Source: Fidelibacterota bacterium
Lineage (GTDB): Bacteria > Pseudomonadota > Alphaproteobacteria > Rhodospirillales > Rhodospirillaceae
Assembly (NCBI GenBank): GCA_947470105.1
Contig: CANISR010000001.1
Span: forward strand, 36,428 to 100,427
Direction of reading: 5' to 3'
DNA length: 64,000 nucleotides
Made by a program: the position numbers and the translations under genes. Positions 49,954 through 59,739 of the stretch are shown here, piece by piece. Under the pieces are notes generated by a model, which saw only the letters and a program-made list of their open reading frames with translations, was not told the DNA's origin and did no database searches. Numbering within the stretch: the stretch's first letter is position 1; every line of letters starts with the position of its first letter.

Positions 49954-50508
49954 TTAGGAGATCGCCTCGACCTGCTGAACTTCCGGCACGTAGTGGCGCA
50001 GTATGTTCTCGATGCCCATCTTCAAGGTGGCAGTGGAGCTGGGGCAGCCGGCGCAGGAGCCGCGCATCTGCAAATACACGGTGCCGTTCTTGAAGCCGCG
50101 ATAAACGATATCACCGCCGTCCTGGGCTACGCCCGGACGCACGCGGGTTTCGATCAGTTCCTTGATCTGGGATACCACTTCGCTGTCCTCGCCCGCGTCT
50201 TCGGTGGCCGCGGCCCCCTCGGCTTCTTCCATCACCGGCGCGCCGGCGGTGAAGTGGTCCATGACCGCGCCCAGCACCATGGGCTTCAGCACCTGCCAGC
50301 TTTTGTCGCCGGCCTTGGTCACGGTGATGAAGTCGCTGCCCAGGAACACGCCCTGGACGCCGTCGATTTCAAACAGCAGGCGCGCCAGGGGCGAACGGGC
50401 CGCTTCGTCGCGGCTGGGGAAATCCGCCACACCGGCTGCCAGCACGTCGCGGCCGGGCAGGAATTTGAGGGCGGCGGGATTGGGGGTTTCTTCGGTCTGA
50501 ATGAACAT
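49954..50508 (-). CDS. NifU/Nfu family iron-sulphur scaffold protein
   Basis: Nfu-type proteins carry and deliver Fe-S clusters. The N-terminal Nfu_N domain (MFIQTEETPNPAALKFLPGR, LFEIDGVQGVFLGSDFITVT) is followed, after an acidic linker at 93-109, by the NifU C-terminal domain (RPGVAQDGGDIVYRGFKNGT) with the cluster-binding C152-A-G-C155 pair. The ATG at 50508 gives the family N-terminus; an ATG further upstream would add MPLGAH. The usp-trpS-nfu neighbourhood is conserved in alphaproteobacteria. Confidence 0.93.
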   Translation of the reverse strand: MFIQTEETPNPAALKFLPGRDVLAAGVADFPSRDEAARSPLARLLFEIDGVQGVFLGSDFITVTKAGDKSWQVLKPMVLGAVMDHFTAGAPVMEEAEGAAATEDAGEDSEVVSQIKELIETRVRPGVAQDGGDIVYRGFKNGTVYLQMRGSCAGCPSSTATLKMGIENILRHYVPEVQQVEAIS

Positions 50509-50617
50509 ATGCGCTCCAAGGGGCATGCCCTCTTAAGGGAGGGTGGCCCTGAGATAGGGTGCGAAAGGTGCGGGCTCAATAGGACTAATTTGGTCCTGGA
50601 TCAACTCCCGCCCGCAG

Positions 50618-51115
50618 CTAGCTGATGTCGTCGATTCGCTCGACCGTGAGGTCCCCCGGTACGATGGTGACGGGGATGTTGATTTTGCCCGCTAATTTGC
50701 CCGACAGGGCGGAGACGATGGGGCCGGGGCCCTCGGTTCCCGTGCCCGCGCCCAGAACCAAAATCGAGATGGCCGGGTGCTCCGCGATGACCTTGGTCAG
50801 CTCCTCCAGGGCATCGCCCTGGCGGAAATACAGCTCGGGAAATTTCCCGGTCTGGCGGTGAACGTCGCCGGCTACCTCCTGCAAGCGCCGCTCCGCTTCG
50901 GTGCGAGCCTCGTGATCCATCAAATCGCCGATGGTCTTGAAGTGATGGAACTCGGTCTGGGGCACGGCGTGGAACAGCGCGATTGTCCCGCCGGTGTGCG
51001 TCACGCGGCGGCAGGCGTAACGCAGGGCCGCGCGCATCTCCGCGCTGCGGTCCACCACCACCAGGAAGGTGCGCGGCGCTTCTGCATCCATGGGCGCGTC
51101 AATTGGCGTGGTCAT
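50618..51115 (-). CDS. universal stress protein, UspA family
   Basis: A single UspA domain of 165 residues, about 15 residues in: TFLVVVDRSAEMRAALRYAC, GGTIALFHAVPQ, ISILVLGAGTGTEGPGPIVS and IPVTIVPG. The G-x-G-x(9)-G-S/T-type ATP motif is only partly matched (GAGTGTEGPGPIVSALSG), so nucleotide binding is uncertain. Its start overlaps the TIGR02186 gene stop by four bases, so it is coupled to the TauE/SafE operon rather than to nfu. Confidence 0.88.
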   Translation of the reverse strand: MTTPIDAPMDAEAPRTFLVVVDRSAEMRAALRYACRRVTHTGGTIALFHAVPQTEFHHFKTIGDLMDHEARTEAERRLQEVAGDVHRQTGKFPELYFRQGDALEELTKVIAEHPAISILVLGAGTGTEGPGPIVSALSGKLAGKINIPVTIVPGDLTVERIDDIS

Positions 51116-51861
51116 GTGCGGCGGAAGACAACGCTGGCGACCCAGCCGGCGGTGGCGGCCAGCAGGATCGAGACAATCCCATAGAGCGGCGCGAAGTTGT
51201 GGGCGAAGTCGAAGATATCGGCGCTGGCGCCAATCTGCGAGATATTGAGCGGCACGATCTCGGCGCTGGTCACGTCGCCGTCGCGGAACAGATAGACTTC
51301 GACCAAGTAGGTCCCGGTGGGCACATTCGATGGAAAGTGGAGATCGGTGCGGAACAGGCGGTTGGACATGAAGTTGATGGCGCCCAAGCCTTGGTCGTAG
51401 AGATTGGACTCGGTCTTGAGCCGCACGAAGGCCTTGCGGAAATCCGCCACTTCCTCTGGCTCCAGGCCTGCATCGGCCACCGTATTCATGCGCACGTTCT
51501 CGACGCCGATCTGATAGCGCGACAATAGATTCTGCGGCGCGAACTCCGCCAGCGGCCGGCTCGACGCGACGCGGTAATAGGACGGCACATCGCGGAACGC
51601 CACTTCCTCGGCGTTGAGCCAGATGGGCCCCTGGCGCCCTTTGCGCCGGATCACTTCCGCTTCGCTCGGTCCGCGCACCACCACCGCAATGTCGCCCGGC
51701 CCGTCGGTGGCGCCGAACAGCAGCACGTCGGTGCCGCTGAACCCTGTGGTGATCGCCACCAGGTGATTGGAGAGATCGGCCACCAGGGGCACATTGCCCT
51801 GGGCCCGCGCGTCGGCCGCGAACAGGGTGATGAAAGAGATGAGAGCGATGAACCGGATCAC
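51112..51861 (-). CDS. TIGR02186 family exported/membrane protein
   Basis: A 249-residue protein of the alphaproteobacterial family TIGR02186, function unknown. An N-terminal signal peptide (MIRFIALISFITLFAADARA) is followed by a beta-rich periplasmic domain (VAITTGFSGTDVLLFGATDG, VRGPSEAEVIRRKGRQGPIW, LFRTDLHFPSNVPTGTYLVE) and one C-terminal membrane helix (APLYGIVSILLAATAGWVAS). It overlaps the TauE/SafE gene before it and the usp gene after it by four bases each. In this class it is usually found next to a TauE/SafE transporter, so I infer a common pathway. Confidence 0.85.
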   Translation of the reverse strand: MIRFIALISFITLFAADARAQGNVPLVADLSNHLVAITTGFSGTDVLLFGATDGPGDIAVVVRGPSEAEVIRRKGRQGPIWLNAEEVAFRDVPSYYRVASSRPLAEFAPQNLLSRYQIGVENVRMNTVADAGLEPEEVADFRKAFVRLKTESNLYDQGLGAINFMSNRLFRTDLHFPSNVPTGTYLVEVYLFRDGDVTSAEIVPLNISQIGASADIFDFAHNFAPLYGIVSILLAATAGWVASVVFRRT

Positions 51862-52784
51862 GGATTGCTCTCCGTGCTCAGGGTGAACAGCTCATCGGGT
51901 GTGATCACCAGGCCGAGGGCCAGACGAATCGCCACCCCCAGGATCAGGACCGCCAGGGCGACCCGCAGGTATTCGCCTTTCACTTTGCTCGACAGCCGGA
52001 CGCCGATCTGGGTGCTGATGACCGCCACCAGCATGAGCAGCAGCGCCAGCACCAGATCCACCGACTGGTTGATGACGGATTGCAGCAGCGCGGTGTTGGC
52101 GGTGACGAAGGTGATCTGCAGCAGCGACGTGCCGATCACGATCTGGGTCGGCATGCCCAGCAGATAGATCATGGCCGGCACCATCAGGAAGCCGCCGCCG
52201 ACACCCATGGTGGCCACCAGCAGGCCCACCAGGAAGCCGATGCCCAGCGGCAGCAGCGCCGACACGTAGAGCTTGGACTTGCGGAAACGGAACTTGAGCG
52301 GCAGGCCGTGCATCCAGCTATGACGACCGGGGCCGCGCGACGCCAAGGCCACCGCCGCCGGCCGCAGCTTGAGTACCCCCGGAAGACTTTCCGACAGCAT
52401 GAATCCGCCGACCACGCCCAGGAACAATACGTAACCCAGGGAAATGGTCAGATCGATGTGGCCCGACTTCTTGAGCAGGCTGAACACCCACACGCCGAGA
52501 CCGGACCCCAGGAAACCGCCGACGGTGAGAACGCCCCCCATGGCGAAGTCGACCGTGCCCCGGCGCATGTGGGCCATTACCCCCGATACCGAAGACGCCA
52601 CGATCTGAACGGATTGGGTGCCCACAGCCACGGCCGGCGGCACGCCGATGAAGATGAGCAGCGGGGTCAGCAGAAACCCGCCGCCGACGCCGAACAGGCC
52701 CGACAGCAACCCCACCGCGCCCCCCAAGCCGAGGACGATAAAGATGTTCACCGACATCTCGGCGATGGGGAGGTAGACCTGCAT
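51858..52784 (-). CDS. TauE/SafE family sulfite (anion) exporter
   Basis: A 308-residue membrane permease with about eight helices and the internal duplication typical of the family: GLLSGLFGVGGGFLLTPLLI early and LLVATMGVGGGFLMVPAMIY later, each with the G-V-G-G-G-F-L motif. A cytoplasmic-type loop lies between (KLRPAAVALASRGPGRHSWM). The transported species, often sulfite, sulfoacetate or another organosulphur anion, cannot be read from sequence. It starts the three-gene coupled operon. ATG 52784 is used; ATG 52757 (MSVNIFIVLG) would also serve. Confidence 0.9.
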   Translation of the reverse strand: MQVYLPIAEMSVNIFIVLGLGGAVGLLSGLFGVGGGFLLTPLLIFIGVPPAVAVGTQSVQIVASSVSGVMAHMRRGTVDFAMGGVLTVGGFLGSGLGVWVFSLLKKSGHIDLTISLGYVLFLGVVGGFMLSESLPGVLKLRPAAVALASRGPGRHSWMHGLPLKFRFRKSKLYVSALLPLGIGFLVGLLVATMGVGGGFLMVPAMIYLLGMPTQIVIGTSLLQITFVTANTALLQSVINQSVDLVLALLLMLVAVISTQIGVRLSSKVKGEYLRVALAVLILGVAIRLALGLVITPDELFTLSTESNP

Positions 52785-52865
52785 GCCGGAGCGAGCGATT
52801 CCTGCGGGGTTAAGCCCTTATCTTTGGGTTTTAAGAGTCCCTAGAGGGCCGTTCAAGCCAATTAC

Positions 52866-53804
52866 TTAGGCAACGTTGGCGCAATACCATGCGTAGGTCT
52901 TGGCGATGCCCGCCTTGAGATCCGTGGCGGCCTTCCATCCCAGAGCGTTCAGGCGGCCCGTATCCAACAGCTTCTGGGGCGTGCCGTCGGGCTTGGCGGT
53001 ATCAAAAGCCAACTCGCCCTTGAACCCGACCACGTCGGCGACGGTCTGCGCCAGTTCGCGGATGGTCAGATCGGCGCCGTAGCCCACATTGAGGTGAGTG
53101 TCGCCGGAGTAAGACTTCATAAGGAACACGCAGGCTTCCGCCGCGTCCTCCACATAGAGCAGTTCCCGCCGCGGCGTGCCGCTGCCCCAGACCGTCAAAG
53201 CCTTGTCGCCGGCGACCTTGGCCTTATGCGCTTTCACCATCAACGCCGGCAACACGTGACTGGACGCCAGGTCAAAGTTGTCGCCCGGTCCATAGAGATT
53301 GGTGGGCATGCAGGAAATGAAGTCGCGGCCGTATTCGCGGCGATAGGCCTGGCATTGCTTGATGCCCGCGATCTTGGCCACCGCGTACCACTGGTTGGTG
53401 GGCTCCAGAGGACCAGTGAGCAGGGAGTCTTCTTTAAGGGGCTGCGGCGCCAGGCGCGGATAGATGCAGCTCGACCCCAGGAACAACAACTTCTCCACGC
53501 CGGTCTTGTGGGCGGTGGACAGGATGTTGGATTGGATCTGCAGATTCTCGGTCAGGAACTCGACCGGGTTGGAATCGTTGGCGAGGATGCCGCCGACCAC
53601 CGCCGCGGCCAGAAACACCGCCTGGGGTTTACGTCCCGCCATCCAGCTCTCGACCTCGCTCTGGCGCGTGAGGTCGAGATCGGCGCGGGAGGATGTGAGG
53701 ATTTCACAATCCTCCTGCTGCAGGCGGCGCACGATCGCCCCGCCCACCATGCCGGTGTGGCCCGCGACCCAGACGCGTTTACCTTTGAGGCTGAAGGTGG
53801 ACAT
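52866..53804 (-). CDS. fcl: GDP-L-fucose synthase
   Basis: This epimerase/reductase turns GDP-4-keto-6-deoxymannose into GDP-L-fucose with NADPH. The short-chain dehydrogenase fold shows GHTGMVGG at 15-22, FLGSSCIYPRLAPQPLKEDS with the catalytic Ser, and Y140-x3-K144 in YAVAKIAGIKQ. NLYGPGDNFDLASSHVLPAL and ELLYVEDAAEACVFLM are family blocks. The 312 residues are standard. It lies eight bases after gmd, which makes its substrate. Confidence 0.95.
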   Translation of the reverse strand: MSTFSLKGKRVWVAGHTGMVGGAIVRRLQQEDCEILTSSRADLDLTRQSEVESWMAGRKPQAVFLAAAVVGGILANDSNPVEFLTENLQIQSNILSTAHKTGVEKLLFLGSSCIYPRLAPQPLKEDSLLTGPLEPTNQWYAVAKIAGIKQCQAYRREYGRDFISCMPTNLYGPGDNFDLASSHVLPALMVKAHKAKVAGDKALTVWGSGTPRRELLYVEDAAEACVFLMKSYSGDTHLNVGYGADLTIRELAQTVADVVGFKGELAFDTAKPDGTPQKLLDTGRLNALGWKAATDLKAGIAKTYAWYCANVA

Positions 53805-53812
53805 CTACCGCA

Positions 53813-54916
53813 TCAGTCGTTGCGGTCGAAACGCAAGGCTTCCGCCGCGACAACCTTGAGATCGGCGTTGACCATTTCCTTCACCATGTCGCGGAACTTG
53901 GTGGTGTGCTTCCAGCCCAGTTTCTTGCGCGCCTTGCGCGGATCGCCGAGCAGCAATTCAACTTCTGTCGGGCGGAAGTAACGCGGGTCCACTTCCACCA
54001 GAACCTTGCCGGTTTTGGAGTCGCGGCCCTGTTCGTGGACGCCCTTGCCCTTCCACACGATCTTGCAGCCGATCTCGGCGAAGGCCAGTTCGACGAACTC
54101 GCGCACCTCGTGGGTCTCGCCGGTAGCGAGCACATAGTCGTCGGGCTTGTCCTGTTGCAGGATACGCCACATGCCTTCGACATAGTCCCGGGCATGGCCC
54201 CAGTCGCGCTTGGCGCCGAGATTGCCGAGATAGATCTTATCCTGAAGGCCCAGTTTGATCGCCGCCACCGCGCGGGTGATCTTGCGCGTAACGAAGGTCT
54301 CGCCGCGGATCGGGCTCTCGTGATTGAACAGAATGCCGTTGGAGGCGTGATAGCCGTAGGCCTCGCGGTAATTCACCGTGATCCAGTACGCGTAGATCTT
54401 GGCGGCGGCATAAGGAGAACGCGGATAGAACGGCGTCGTCTCCGATTGCGGAATCTCCTGCACCTTGCCGTAAAGTTCCGAAGTGGACGCCTGGTAAAAC
54501 CGCGTCTTGTCCTTGAGGCCGAGGATGCGCATGGCTTCCAAGAGACGCAGGGTGCCGATAGCGTCGGCGTTGGCGGTGTACTCCGGGGTCTCGAAGCTCA
54601 CCTGCACATGGCTCTGTGCCGCCAGGTTGTAGATTTCGTCCGGCTGCACTTCCTGAATCAAGCGGATCAGGTTGGTGGCGTCGGTCATATCGCCGTAGTG
54701 GAGGCGGAACCGCACGCCGGCTTCGTGCTGGTCTTCGTACAGGTGATCGATGCGTCCGGTGTTGAACGACGACGAACGCCGCTTCACCCCATGCACCACA
54801 TACCCTTTCCCGAGCAGCAGCTCGGCGAGGTAGGCGCCGTCCTGGCCGGTGACGCCGGTAATCAGGGCGACTTTCGCGGCGCTTTTTGTCTTTTTGCGCG
54901 GGGCGGCTTTGGGCAT
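53813..54916 (-). CDS. gmd: GDP-mannose 4,6-dehydratase
   Basis: Gmd converts GDP-mannose to GDP-4-keto-6-deoxymannose, the precursor of fucose, rhamnose and perosamine. The NADP site is GVTGQDG at 21-27, the catalytic Thr-Glu lie in [13 protein letters not shown], and Tyr-x3-Lys in [35 protein letters not shown] and [20 protein letters not shown] are typical. I use ATG 54916, which has AAGG five bases before it; ATG 54928 would add MKAR. The N-terminal 15 residues are Lys-rich. Confidence 0.95.
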   Translation of the reverse strand: MPKAAPRKKTKSAAKVALITGVTGQDGAYLAELLLGKGYVVHGVKRRSSSFNTGRIDHLYEDQHEAGVRFRLHYGDMTDATNLIRLIQEVQPDEIYNLAAQSHVQVSFETPEYTANADAIGTLRLLEAMRILGLKDKTRFYQASTSELYGKVQEIPQSETTPFYPRSPYAAAKIYAYWITVNYREAYGYHASNGILFNHESPIRGETFVTRKITRAVAAIKLGLQDKIYLGNLGAKRDWGHARDYVEGMWRILQQDKPDDYVLATGETHEVREFVELAFAEIGCKIVWKGKGVHEQGRDSKTGKVLVEVDPRYFRPTEVELLLGDPRKARKKLGWKHTTKFRDMVKEMVNADLKVVAAEALRFDRND

Positions 54917-55071
54917 TCGGGCCTTCATGGATGGAGAGGGAACCGGAGGTCCCGCACCATAAACCAAGGGCCGCGGGGCACGCCACGATTTTGACGCCAG
55001 CACATTGTATTGGCATGGGAAATGGCGGATAACAACGACGCCATTCCCCTCCCGGCCGAGGACGCCCTGCA

Positions 55072-57030
55072 GTGGCCCTTCTGGATCATCTTCTGCCCCG
55101 TGCCCTGCAAGGCACGAACCGCATCCGCCGCATCCACCCGCGCAATTTCGCGATCTATGTCCACGACGTGACGGCGGCTTTTGTGGCCTTCGTGGCCGCG
55201 TTCTGGCTGCGGCCCAACGTCTCGGTGGCCTGGATCGATGTGGCTGAAATGGCGGGCACGTTCGCGGCCATCGCCGCCGTGGTCTACCTCTATACCGGCC
55301 TCTACCGCCATGTCTGGGAATACGTATCGCTGAAAGATGCGATCAATGTGCTTAAGACTGCCGTCGCTGTAGTCCTCCTGTTCCTGCCCTTCGGCTTCTT
55401 TCTCAACCGCCTGGAGGACCTGCCGCGTACCATGCTGGTGAGCAGCTGGCTGATGCTGGTCATGTTCCTGGCCGGGCCCCGATTGGTCTACCGCGTGCTC
55501 AAGGATCGCCCGCTGCGCGGTCTTATGAGCGGCACGCCTGCGGGCCAACCCATCCTGCTGATCGGCGCCGGGCCCGAAGCCGAGCAGTTCATCCGCGCCA
55601 CCCAGCGTGACCGCGAAGCCAACTATCACGTCGTGGGCATGCTGACGCGCCGCGCCGACCGGGTGGGGCAGGTGATCCAGGGTGTGGACGTGCTGGGCCG
55701 CGACGGTGACCTCGTCAAGGTCATCGCCGATCTCGATGCCCGCGGGTGCCGGCCTGAGAAACTCGTCTTGGTCCGCGCCGATGTGGACGGCGCGGAAGTG
55801 CGCGAACTGCTTGCGAAAGCCGAAGACGCCGGCTGCACCCTGTCGCGCGCCCTGCCGCCCACCGATATGCATGCCTATGACGCGGCCCACGGAATCGACG
55901 TGAAACCCCGGCCCATCGCCATCGCGGATTTGCTCGGCCGCCCTCAGAAACGCCTCGACCGCGTCGCCATGGCGCAGATGATCGCAGGCCGGCGTGTGCT
56001 GATCACCGGCGCCGGCGGCTCCATCGGCGCCGAGCTGGTGCGCCAGGTGTCCGATGCGGGCCCATCGCATCTCGGTCTGCTGGATAACGGCGAATTCAAT
56101 CTCTACGCCGCCGATATGGATGTGCGCGCGCGGCATCCCAATCTGCCCGTCAGCGCGATCCTTGCCGACGTCCGCGACGAAGCGCGCGTCCGCGAGGTCA
56201 TCGCCCGTGAACGGCCCGATGTGGTGTTTCACGCCGCAGCGCTCAAGCATGTGCCTATGGTGGAGCTGAACCCGCTCGAAGGTCTGCTGACCAACGCTGT
56301 GGGCACGCGCAACGTGGCGGCGGCCTGTGTGGCCAGCGCTGTGAAGACCGTGGTCATGATCTCCACCGATAAGGCGGTGAACCCCGCCAATATCATGGGC
56401 GCCAGCAAGCGCGTGGCCGAGATCTACTGCCAGGCGGAAGACCTGCGCCGCCTCGGCACCCGCTTCATCACCGTGCGCTTCGGCAATGTGCTGGGGTCCA
56501 CGGGCTCTGTCGTTCCGCTGTTCCAGAAGCAATTGGAGGCCGGTGGTCCTCTTACAGTTACCCACGCCGACGCCGACCGTTATTTCATGACCGTGCGCGA
56601 GGCCGTCGAGCTGGTGCTGGAAGCCGCAGCTCTCGGCCAGAACCGTGCCGAGGAAGGCGCCATCTACGTGCTCGACATGGGCGCGCCGGTGAAGATCATC
56701 GACCTTGCCCGCCAGATCATCCGCCTTGCCGGGAAGACGCCCGGCGTGGACGTGGAGATCAAGGTCGTGGGCTTGCGGCCCGGCGAGAAGCTGAGCGAGG
56801 AGCTGTTCCATGGCGAAGAGCCGCCGGTGGCGACAGACATGGCCGGCATTCTCATTGCCCGCCCGCGGACCGTGGATTTTGCCATCATCGCCGCCAAGCT
56901 CGCAGGCCTCGAAGACGCCTGCCGGCGGCGCGATGAAGCCGGCGCTCTGGCGGCCATCGCCGACCTGGTGCCCGAGCTGAAGCGCGCCGGCCGCGAGCCC
57001 GGAAAACCGCAGCTCAAAGTGGTCAAGTAG
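55072..57030 (+). CDS. FlaA1/CapD/WbpM family nucleotide-sugar 4,6-dehydratase
   Basis: A 652-residue membrane-bound dehydratase/epimerase that acts on UDP-sugars for polysaccharide or glycoprotein synthesis. Four N-terminal helices ([12 protein letters not shown] to [14 protein letters not shown]) are followed by a CoA-binding-like domain ([20 protein letters not shown]) and the SDR domain with GAGGSIG at 313-319. The catalytic set is STDK...NIMGASKR, i.e. Met replaces the usual Tyr (S-M-K triad, as known for WbpM). Start: GTG 55072, the only in-frame choice after a stop, with GAGGA upstream. It is divergent from gmd. Confidence 0.93.
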   Translation: MALLDHLLPRALQGTNRIRRIHPRNFAIYVHDVTAAFVAFVAAFWLRPNVSVAWIDVAEMAGTFAAIAAVVYLYTGLYRHVWEYVSLKDAINVLKTAVAVVLLFLPFGFFLNRLEDLPRTMLVSSWLMLVMFLAGPRLVYRVLKDRPLRGLMSGTPAGQPILLIGAGPEAEQFIRATQRDREANYHVVGMLTRRADRVGQVIQGVDVLGRDGDLVKVIADLDARGCRPEKLVLVRADVDGAEVRELLAKAEDAGCTLSRALPPTDMHAYDAAHGIDVKPRPIAIADLLGRPQKRLDRVAMAQMIAGRRVLITGAGGSIGAELVRQVSDAGPSHLGLLDNGEFNLYAADMDVRARHPNLPVSAILADVRDEARVREVIARERPDVVFHAAALKHVPMVELNPLEGLLTNAVGTRNVAAACVASAVKTVVMISTDKAVNPANIMGASKRVAEIYCQAEDLRRLGTRFITVRFGNVLGSTGSVVPLFQKQLEAGGPLTVTHADADRYFMTVREAVELVLEAAALGQNRAEEGAIYVLDMGAPVKIIDLARQIIRLAGKTPGVDVEIKVVGLRPGEKLSEELFHGEEPPVATDMAGILIARPRTVDFAIIAAKLAGLEDACRRRDEAGALAAIADLVPELKRAGREPGKPQLKVVK

Positions 57031-57099
57031 TTACAACGCCATCCTTTTCGCCGGCTTGCCTGTGACGCTTGCCGGTGACTCTGGGCCTCGGGTAAACTC

Positions 57100-57198
57100 C
57101 GCGCCGCTGCGTGACTGGCGCAAGGATGGATGACCATCGGGAAGCGCAGCGAGAGACAGCCGCGCGCCTGGGCACCCATCCTTACCGAAGGTGCCCCC
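57100..57198 (+). promoter_or_regulatory. ZTP (pfl) riboswitch controlling purH
   Basis: CGTGACTGGCG (57110-57120), GACCATCGGGAAGCGC (57132-57147) and CCGCGCGCCTGGGCA (57160-57174) match, in order, the conserved pieces of the ZTP/pfl riboswitch, which senses ZTP or ZMP when folate or purine synthesis falls short. GGGCACC (57170-57176) can also pair perfectly with GGTGCCC (57190-57196), hiding the GAAGG ribosome site; ligand binding would free it and switch purH on. This also shows that purH starts at 57199 and not upstream. Confidence 0.88.
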
Positions 57199-58812
57199 AT
57201 GTCTTCCGCCCCCATGCCGTCCGCCTCAATGTCTACCGCATCCACTCCCATCCGCCGTGCGCTATTGTCTGTGTCCGACAAGACCGGCCTCATCGACTTC
57301 GCCAAATTTCTCCACGAACATAAAGTCGATCTGATCTCCACCGGCGGCACCGCCAAAGCCATCCGCGACGCCGGCATTCCGGTGAAGGATGTGTCGGACG
57401 TGACGGGCTTCCCAGAGATGCTCGACGGGCGCGTGAAGACGCTGCATCCCAAAGTTCACGGCGGCCTGCTCGGCATTCGCGGCAATGCGGTGCATGAGAA
57501 GGCCATGGCCGATCACGGCATCAGCAACATCGATCTGCTGATCGTGAATCTCTATCCCTTCGAAAAGACCATCGCGGCCGGCGCGGATTTCGAGACCTCC
57601 ATCGAGAATATCGACATCGGCGGCCCCGCCATGATCCGCGCCGCCGCCAAAAATCACGACGGCGTCGCCGTGGTGGTGGACCCTGCCGACTACGCCGTGA
57701 TCGTGGACGATATGAAGGCCAACAGCGGCGCCGTCACGGCCGCCACCCGCCGCACCCTCGCGGCGCGCGCTTATGCGCGTACCGCAGCCTACGACACCGC
57801 CATCTCCACCTGGTTCGCTGGCCAACTCGGCGAGGAATTCCCCCGCTGGCAAAGCTTCGCCGGCAGCTTGAAGCAGTCTCTGCGTTACGGCGAAAATCCG
57901 CATCAGAGCGCTGCTCTGTACGTCACCGGTGAAAAGCGCCCAGGCGTGGCCTCGGCGATCCAGATCCAGGGCAAGGAACTCAGCTACAACAATATCAACG
58001 ACACCGACGCGGCTTATGAGCTGGTGGCGGAGTTCGACACGCCAGCCTGCGCCATCATCAAGCACGCCAACCCTTGCGGCGTGGCGCTGGGCAAGGACTG
58101 CCTCGACGCCTACTCCAAGGCCCTGGTGTGCGATCCGGTGTCGGCCTTCGGCGGCATCATCGCCCTCAACCGCGCCATCGACGGCCCCACGGCGGCGAAG
58201 ATCACTGAGCTGTTCACCGAAGTGGTGATCGCACCCGGCGCTGACGATGAAGCCAAGGAAATGTTTGCCAAGAAAAAGAACCTCCGGCTTTTGATCACCG
58301 ATGGTCTGCCGGACCCGCGTACGCCGGGCCGCACCGTGCGGAATGTGGCCGGTGGCTATCTGGTTCAGGGCCGCGACAATGGTCATGTGACCGAGAACGA
58401 TCTCAAAGCCGTCACCAAGGTAAAGCCGTCGGCGCAGCAGACCAGCGACATGCTGTTCGCCTTCACGGTCTGCAAACACGTCAAATCCAACGCCATCATC
58501 TATGTGAAGGACGGCGCGACGGTGGCCATCGGCGCCGGCCAGATGAGCCGCGTGGATTCAGCGCGTATTGCCTTCAGCAAGGCCAAGGACGCGGCGGCGG
58601 CCGCCGGCGCGAAGGAGCCCGCGACAGTGGGCTCCGTGGTGGCGTCCGATGCGTTCTTCCCGTTTCCGGACGGGCTCCTGGTCACGGCCGAAGCCGGCGC
58701 GGTGGCGGTAATTCAGCCCGGCGGCTCCATGCGCGATGCCGACGTGATTGCGGCCGCCGATGAGAAAGGCCTCGCCATGGTCTTCACCGGCATGCGCCAC
58801 TTCAGGCACTAA
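57199..58812 (+). CDS. purH: bifunctional AICAR transformylase/IMP cyclohydrolase
   Basis: PurH does the last two steps of IMP synthesis, formylating AICAR with 10-formyl-THF and closing the ring. The MGS-like cyclohydrolase domain is N-terminal ([51 protein letters not shown]). The transformylase follows with [27 protein letters not shown] and [11 protein letters not shown]. Length is 537 residues. ATG 57199 is set by the riboswitch and GAAGG eight bases upstream. Its substrate AICAR monophosphate (ZMP) is the riboswitch ligand, which fits. It interrupts the sugar genes. Confidence 0.97.
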   Translation: MSSAPMPSASMSTASTPIRRALLSVSDKTGLIDFAKFLHEHKVDLISTGGTAKAIRDAGIPVKDVSDVTGFPEMLDGRVKTLHPKVHGGLLGIRGNAVHEKAMADHGISNIDLLIVNLYPFEKTIAAGADFETSIENIDIGGPAMIRAAAKNHDGVAVVVDPADYAVIVDDMKANSGAVTAATRRTLAARAYARTAAYDTAISTWFAGQLGEEFPRWQSFAGSLKQSLRYGENPHQSAALYVTGEKRPGVASAIQIQGKELSYNNINDTDAAYELVAEFDTPACAIIKHANPCGVALGKDCLDAYSKALVCDPVSAFGGIIALNRAIDGPTAAKITELFTEVVIAPGADDEAKEMFAKKKNLRLLITDGLPDPRTPGRTVRNVAGGYLVQGRDNGHVTENDLKAVTKVKPSAQQTSDMLFAFTVCKHVKSNAIIYVKDGATVAIGAGQMSRVDSARIAFSKAKDAAAAAGAKEPATVGSVVASDAFFPFPDGLLVTAEAGAVAVIQPGGSMRDADVIAAADEKGLAMVFTGMRHFRH

Positions 58813-58814
58813 AA

Positions 58815-59738
58815 CTAGGCTTTAATGGCCGCGCGGATCTGTGCGGTCAGGATCATGCACGCCAGGGCATCAGCGCCGCTGACCCGCGGCGTGTGCTCGC
58901 CGCGGACACAGCGCAGAAAATCCTCGAGCTGCGCGCTCAACGCATCGGTGCCGGTGACCGCCAGATCATCGGCATCGATTTGCCCGCCATCCCGGCGCCG
59001 TGACCGGGACAAAGTCCGCGTGCTGTAGTCCAGGTGATAAAATTCATCCGGCGTCACGAGGTCCAGATCGCGGATGCGGGTGGCGGTGACCCGGCTGGCG
59101 GTGAGCGTGGCCGTGGACCCGTCGGTGAAACTCACCAGGGCGACTGCATGGTCGTCATTGCCTTTGGCGCTGACGTGGGCCACCGGTGTTTTCTTGAACG
59201 CCAGCACCACGTCGATGTCGTGCACCATAAGGTCGGTGACCACGTCGATATCCAGCACTCGCGCGCTGGCGGCGCTCATGCGCCGGGCGGCCAGCGCCCG
59301 GATCGACGCCGGCGGCAACGCGGCGTGTACCAGCGTCTCAATGGCGGGATTGAAGCGCTCGATATGTCCCACCTGCAGTACCGCGCCGCCTTCCGTGGCC
59401 GCAGCGATCAATGCGCGGCATTCAGCTTCGCTGCCCGCCATGGGCTTTTCGATCAGGCAGGCGATGCCGGCGCGGAGGAGCGGTGTCGCGCAAGGAACAT
59501 GACCCGCCGTGGGAACAGCGATGATGGCGGCGTCGATCTTACCGATGAGGGATGCGGCGTCCGCCACGACAGGACAATTGACGATCTTCGCGGCGGCGCG
59601 GGCCTGGGATGGATCGGTGTCGACGACGCCCACAAGCTCTACTCCGGCGACGCGCGTGGTCGCCGCGAGATGTCGTTTGCCCATGACGCCGGCGCCGATG
59701 ACGGCGAGGCGCACAGGCTGCGGAGCAACGGCGATCAT
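58815..59738 (-). CDS. Gfo/Idh/MocA family oxidoreductase
   Basis: A 307-residue NAD(P)-dependent oxidoreductase acting on a sugar or inositol-like substrate. The Rossmann site VIGAGVMGKRHL is near the N-terminus; VGVVDTDPSQA, then AVPTAGH and the catalytic-Lys motif LIEKPMAGSEAE are present, and the C-terminal domain carries VTDLMVHDIDV with the conserved His-Asp. WbpB-type 3-dehydrogenases for UDP-GlcNAc-uronate have this layout, and the next gene is a DegT aminotransferase, so formation of a 3-amino sugar is a reasonable inference. It starts one base after the aminotransferase stop. Confidence 0.88.
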   Translation of the reverse strand: MIAVAPQPVRLAVIGAGVMGKRHLAATTRVAGVELVGVVDTDPSQARAAAKIVNCPVVADAASLIGKIDAAIIAVPTAGHVPCATPLLRAGIACLIEKPMAGSEAECRALIAAATEGGAVLQVGHIERFNPAIETLVHAALPPASIRALAARRMSAASARVLDIDVVTDLMVHDIDVVLAFKKTPVAHVSAKGNDDHAVALVSFTDGSTATLTASRVTATRIRDLDLVTPDEFYHLDYSTRTLSRSRRRDGGQIDADDLAVTGTDALSAQLEDFLRCVRGEHTPRVSGADALACMILTAQIRAAIKA

Positions 59739-59739
59739 G

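Noticed and set aside
55022..55171. Frame beginning ATG GCG GAT ([20 protein letters not shown]) overlapping the start of the FlaA1/CapD-type gene
   Set aside because: It ends after about 50 codons in another frame and has no ribosome site. It could hint at a frameshift at the gene's N-terminus, but the GTG start already gives a complete protein.
54925..56811. 628-codon open frame antisense to the FlaA1/CapD-type gene
   Set aside because: Same antisense effect; the real gene on the plus strand has full motifs.
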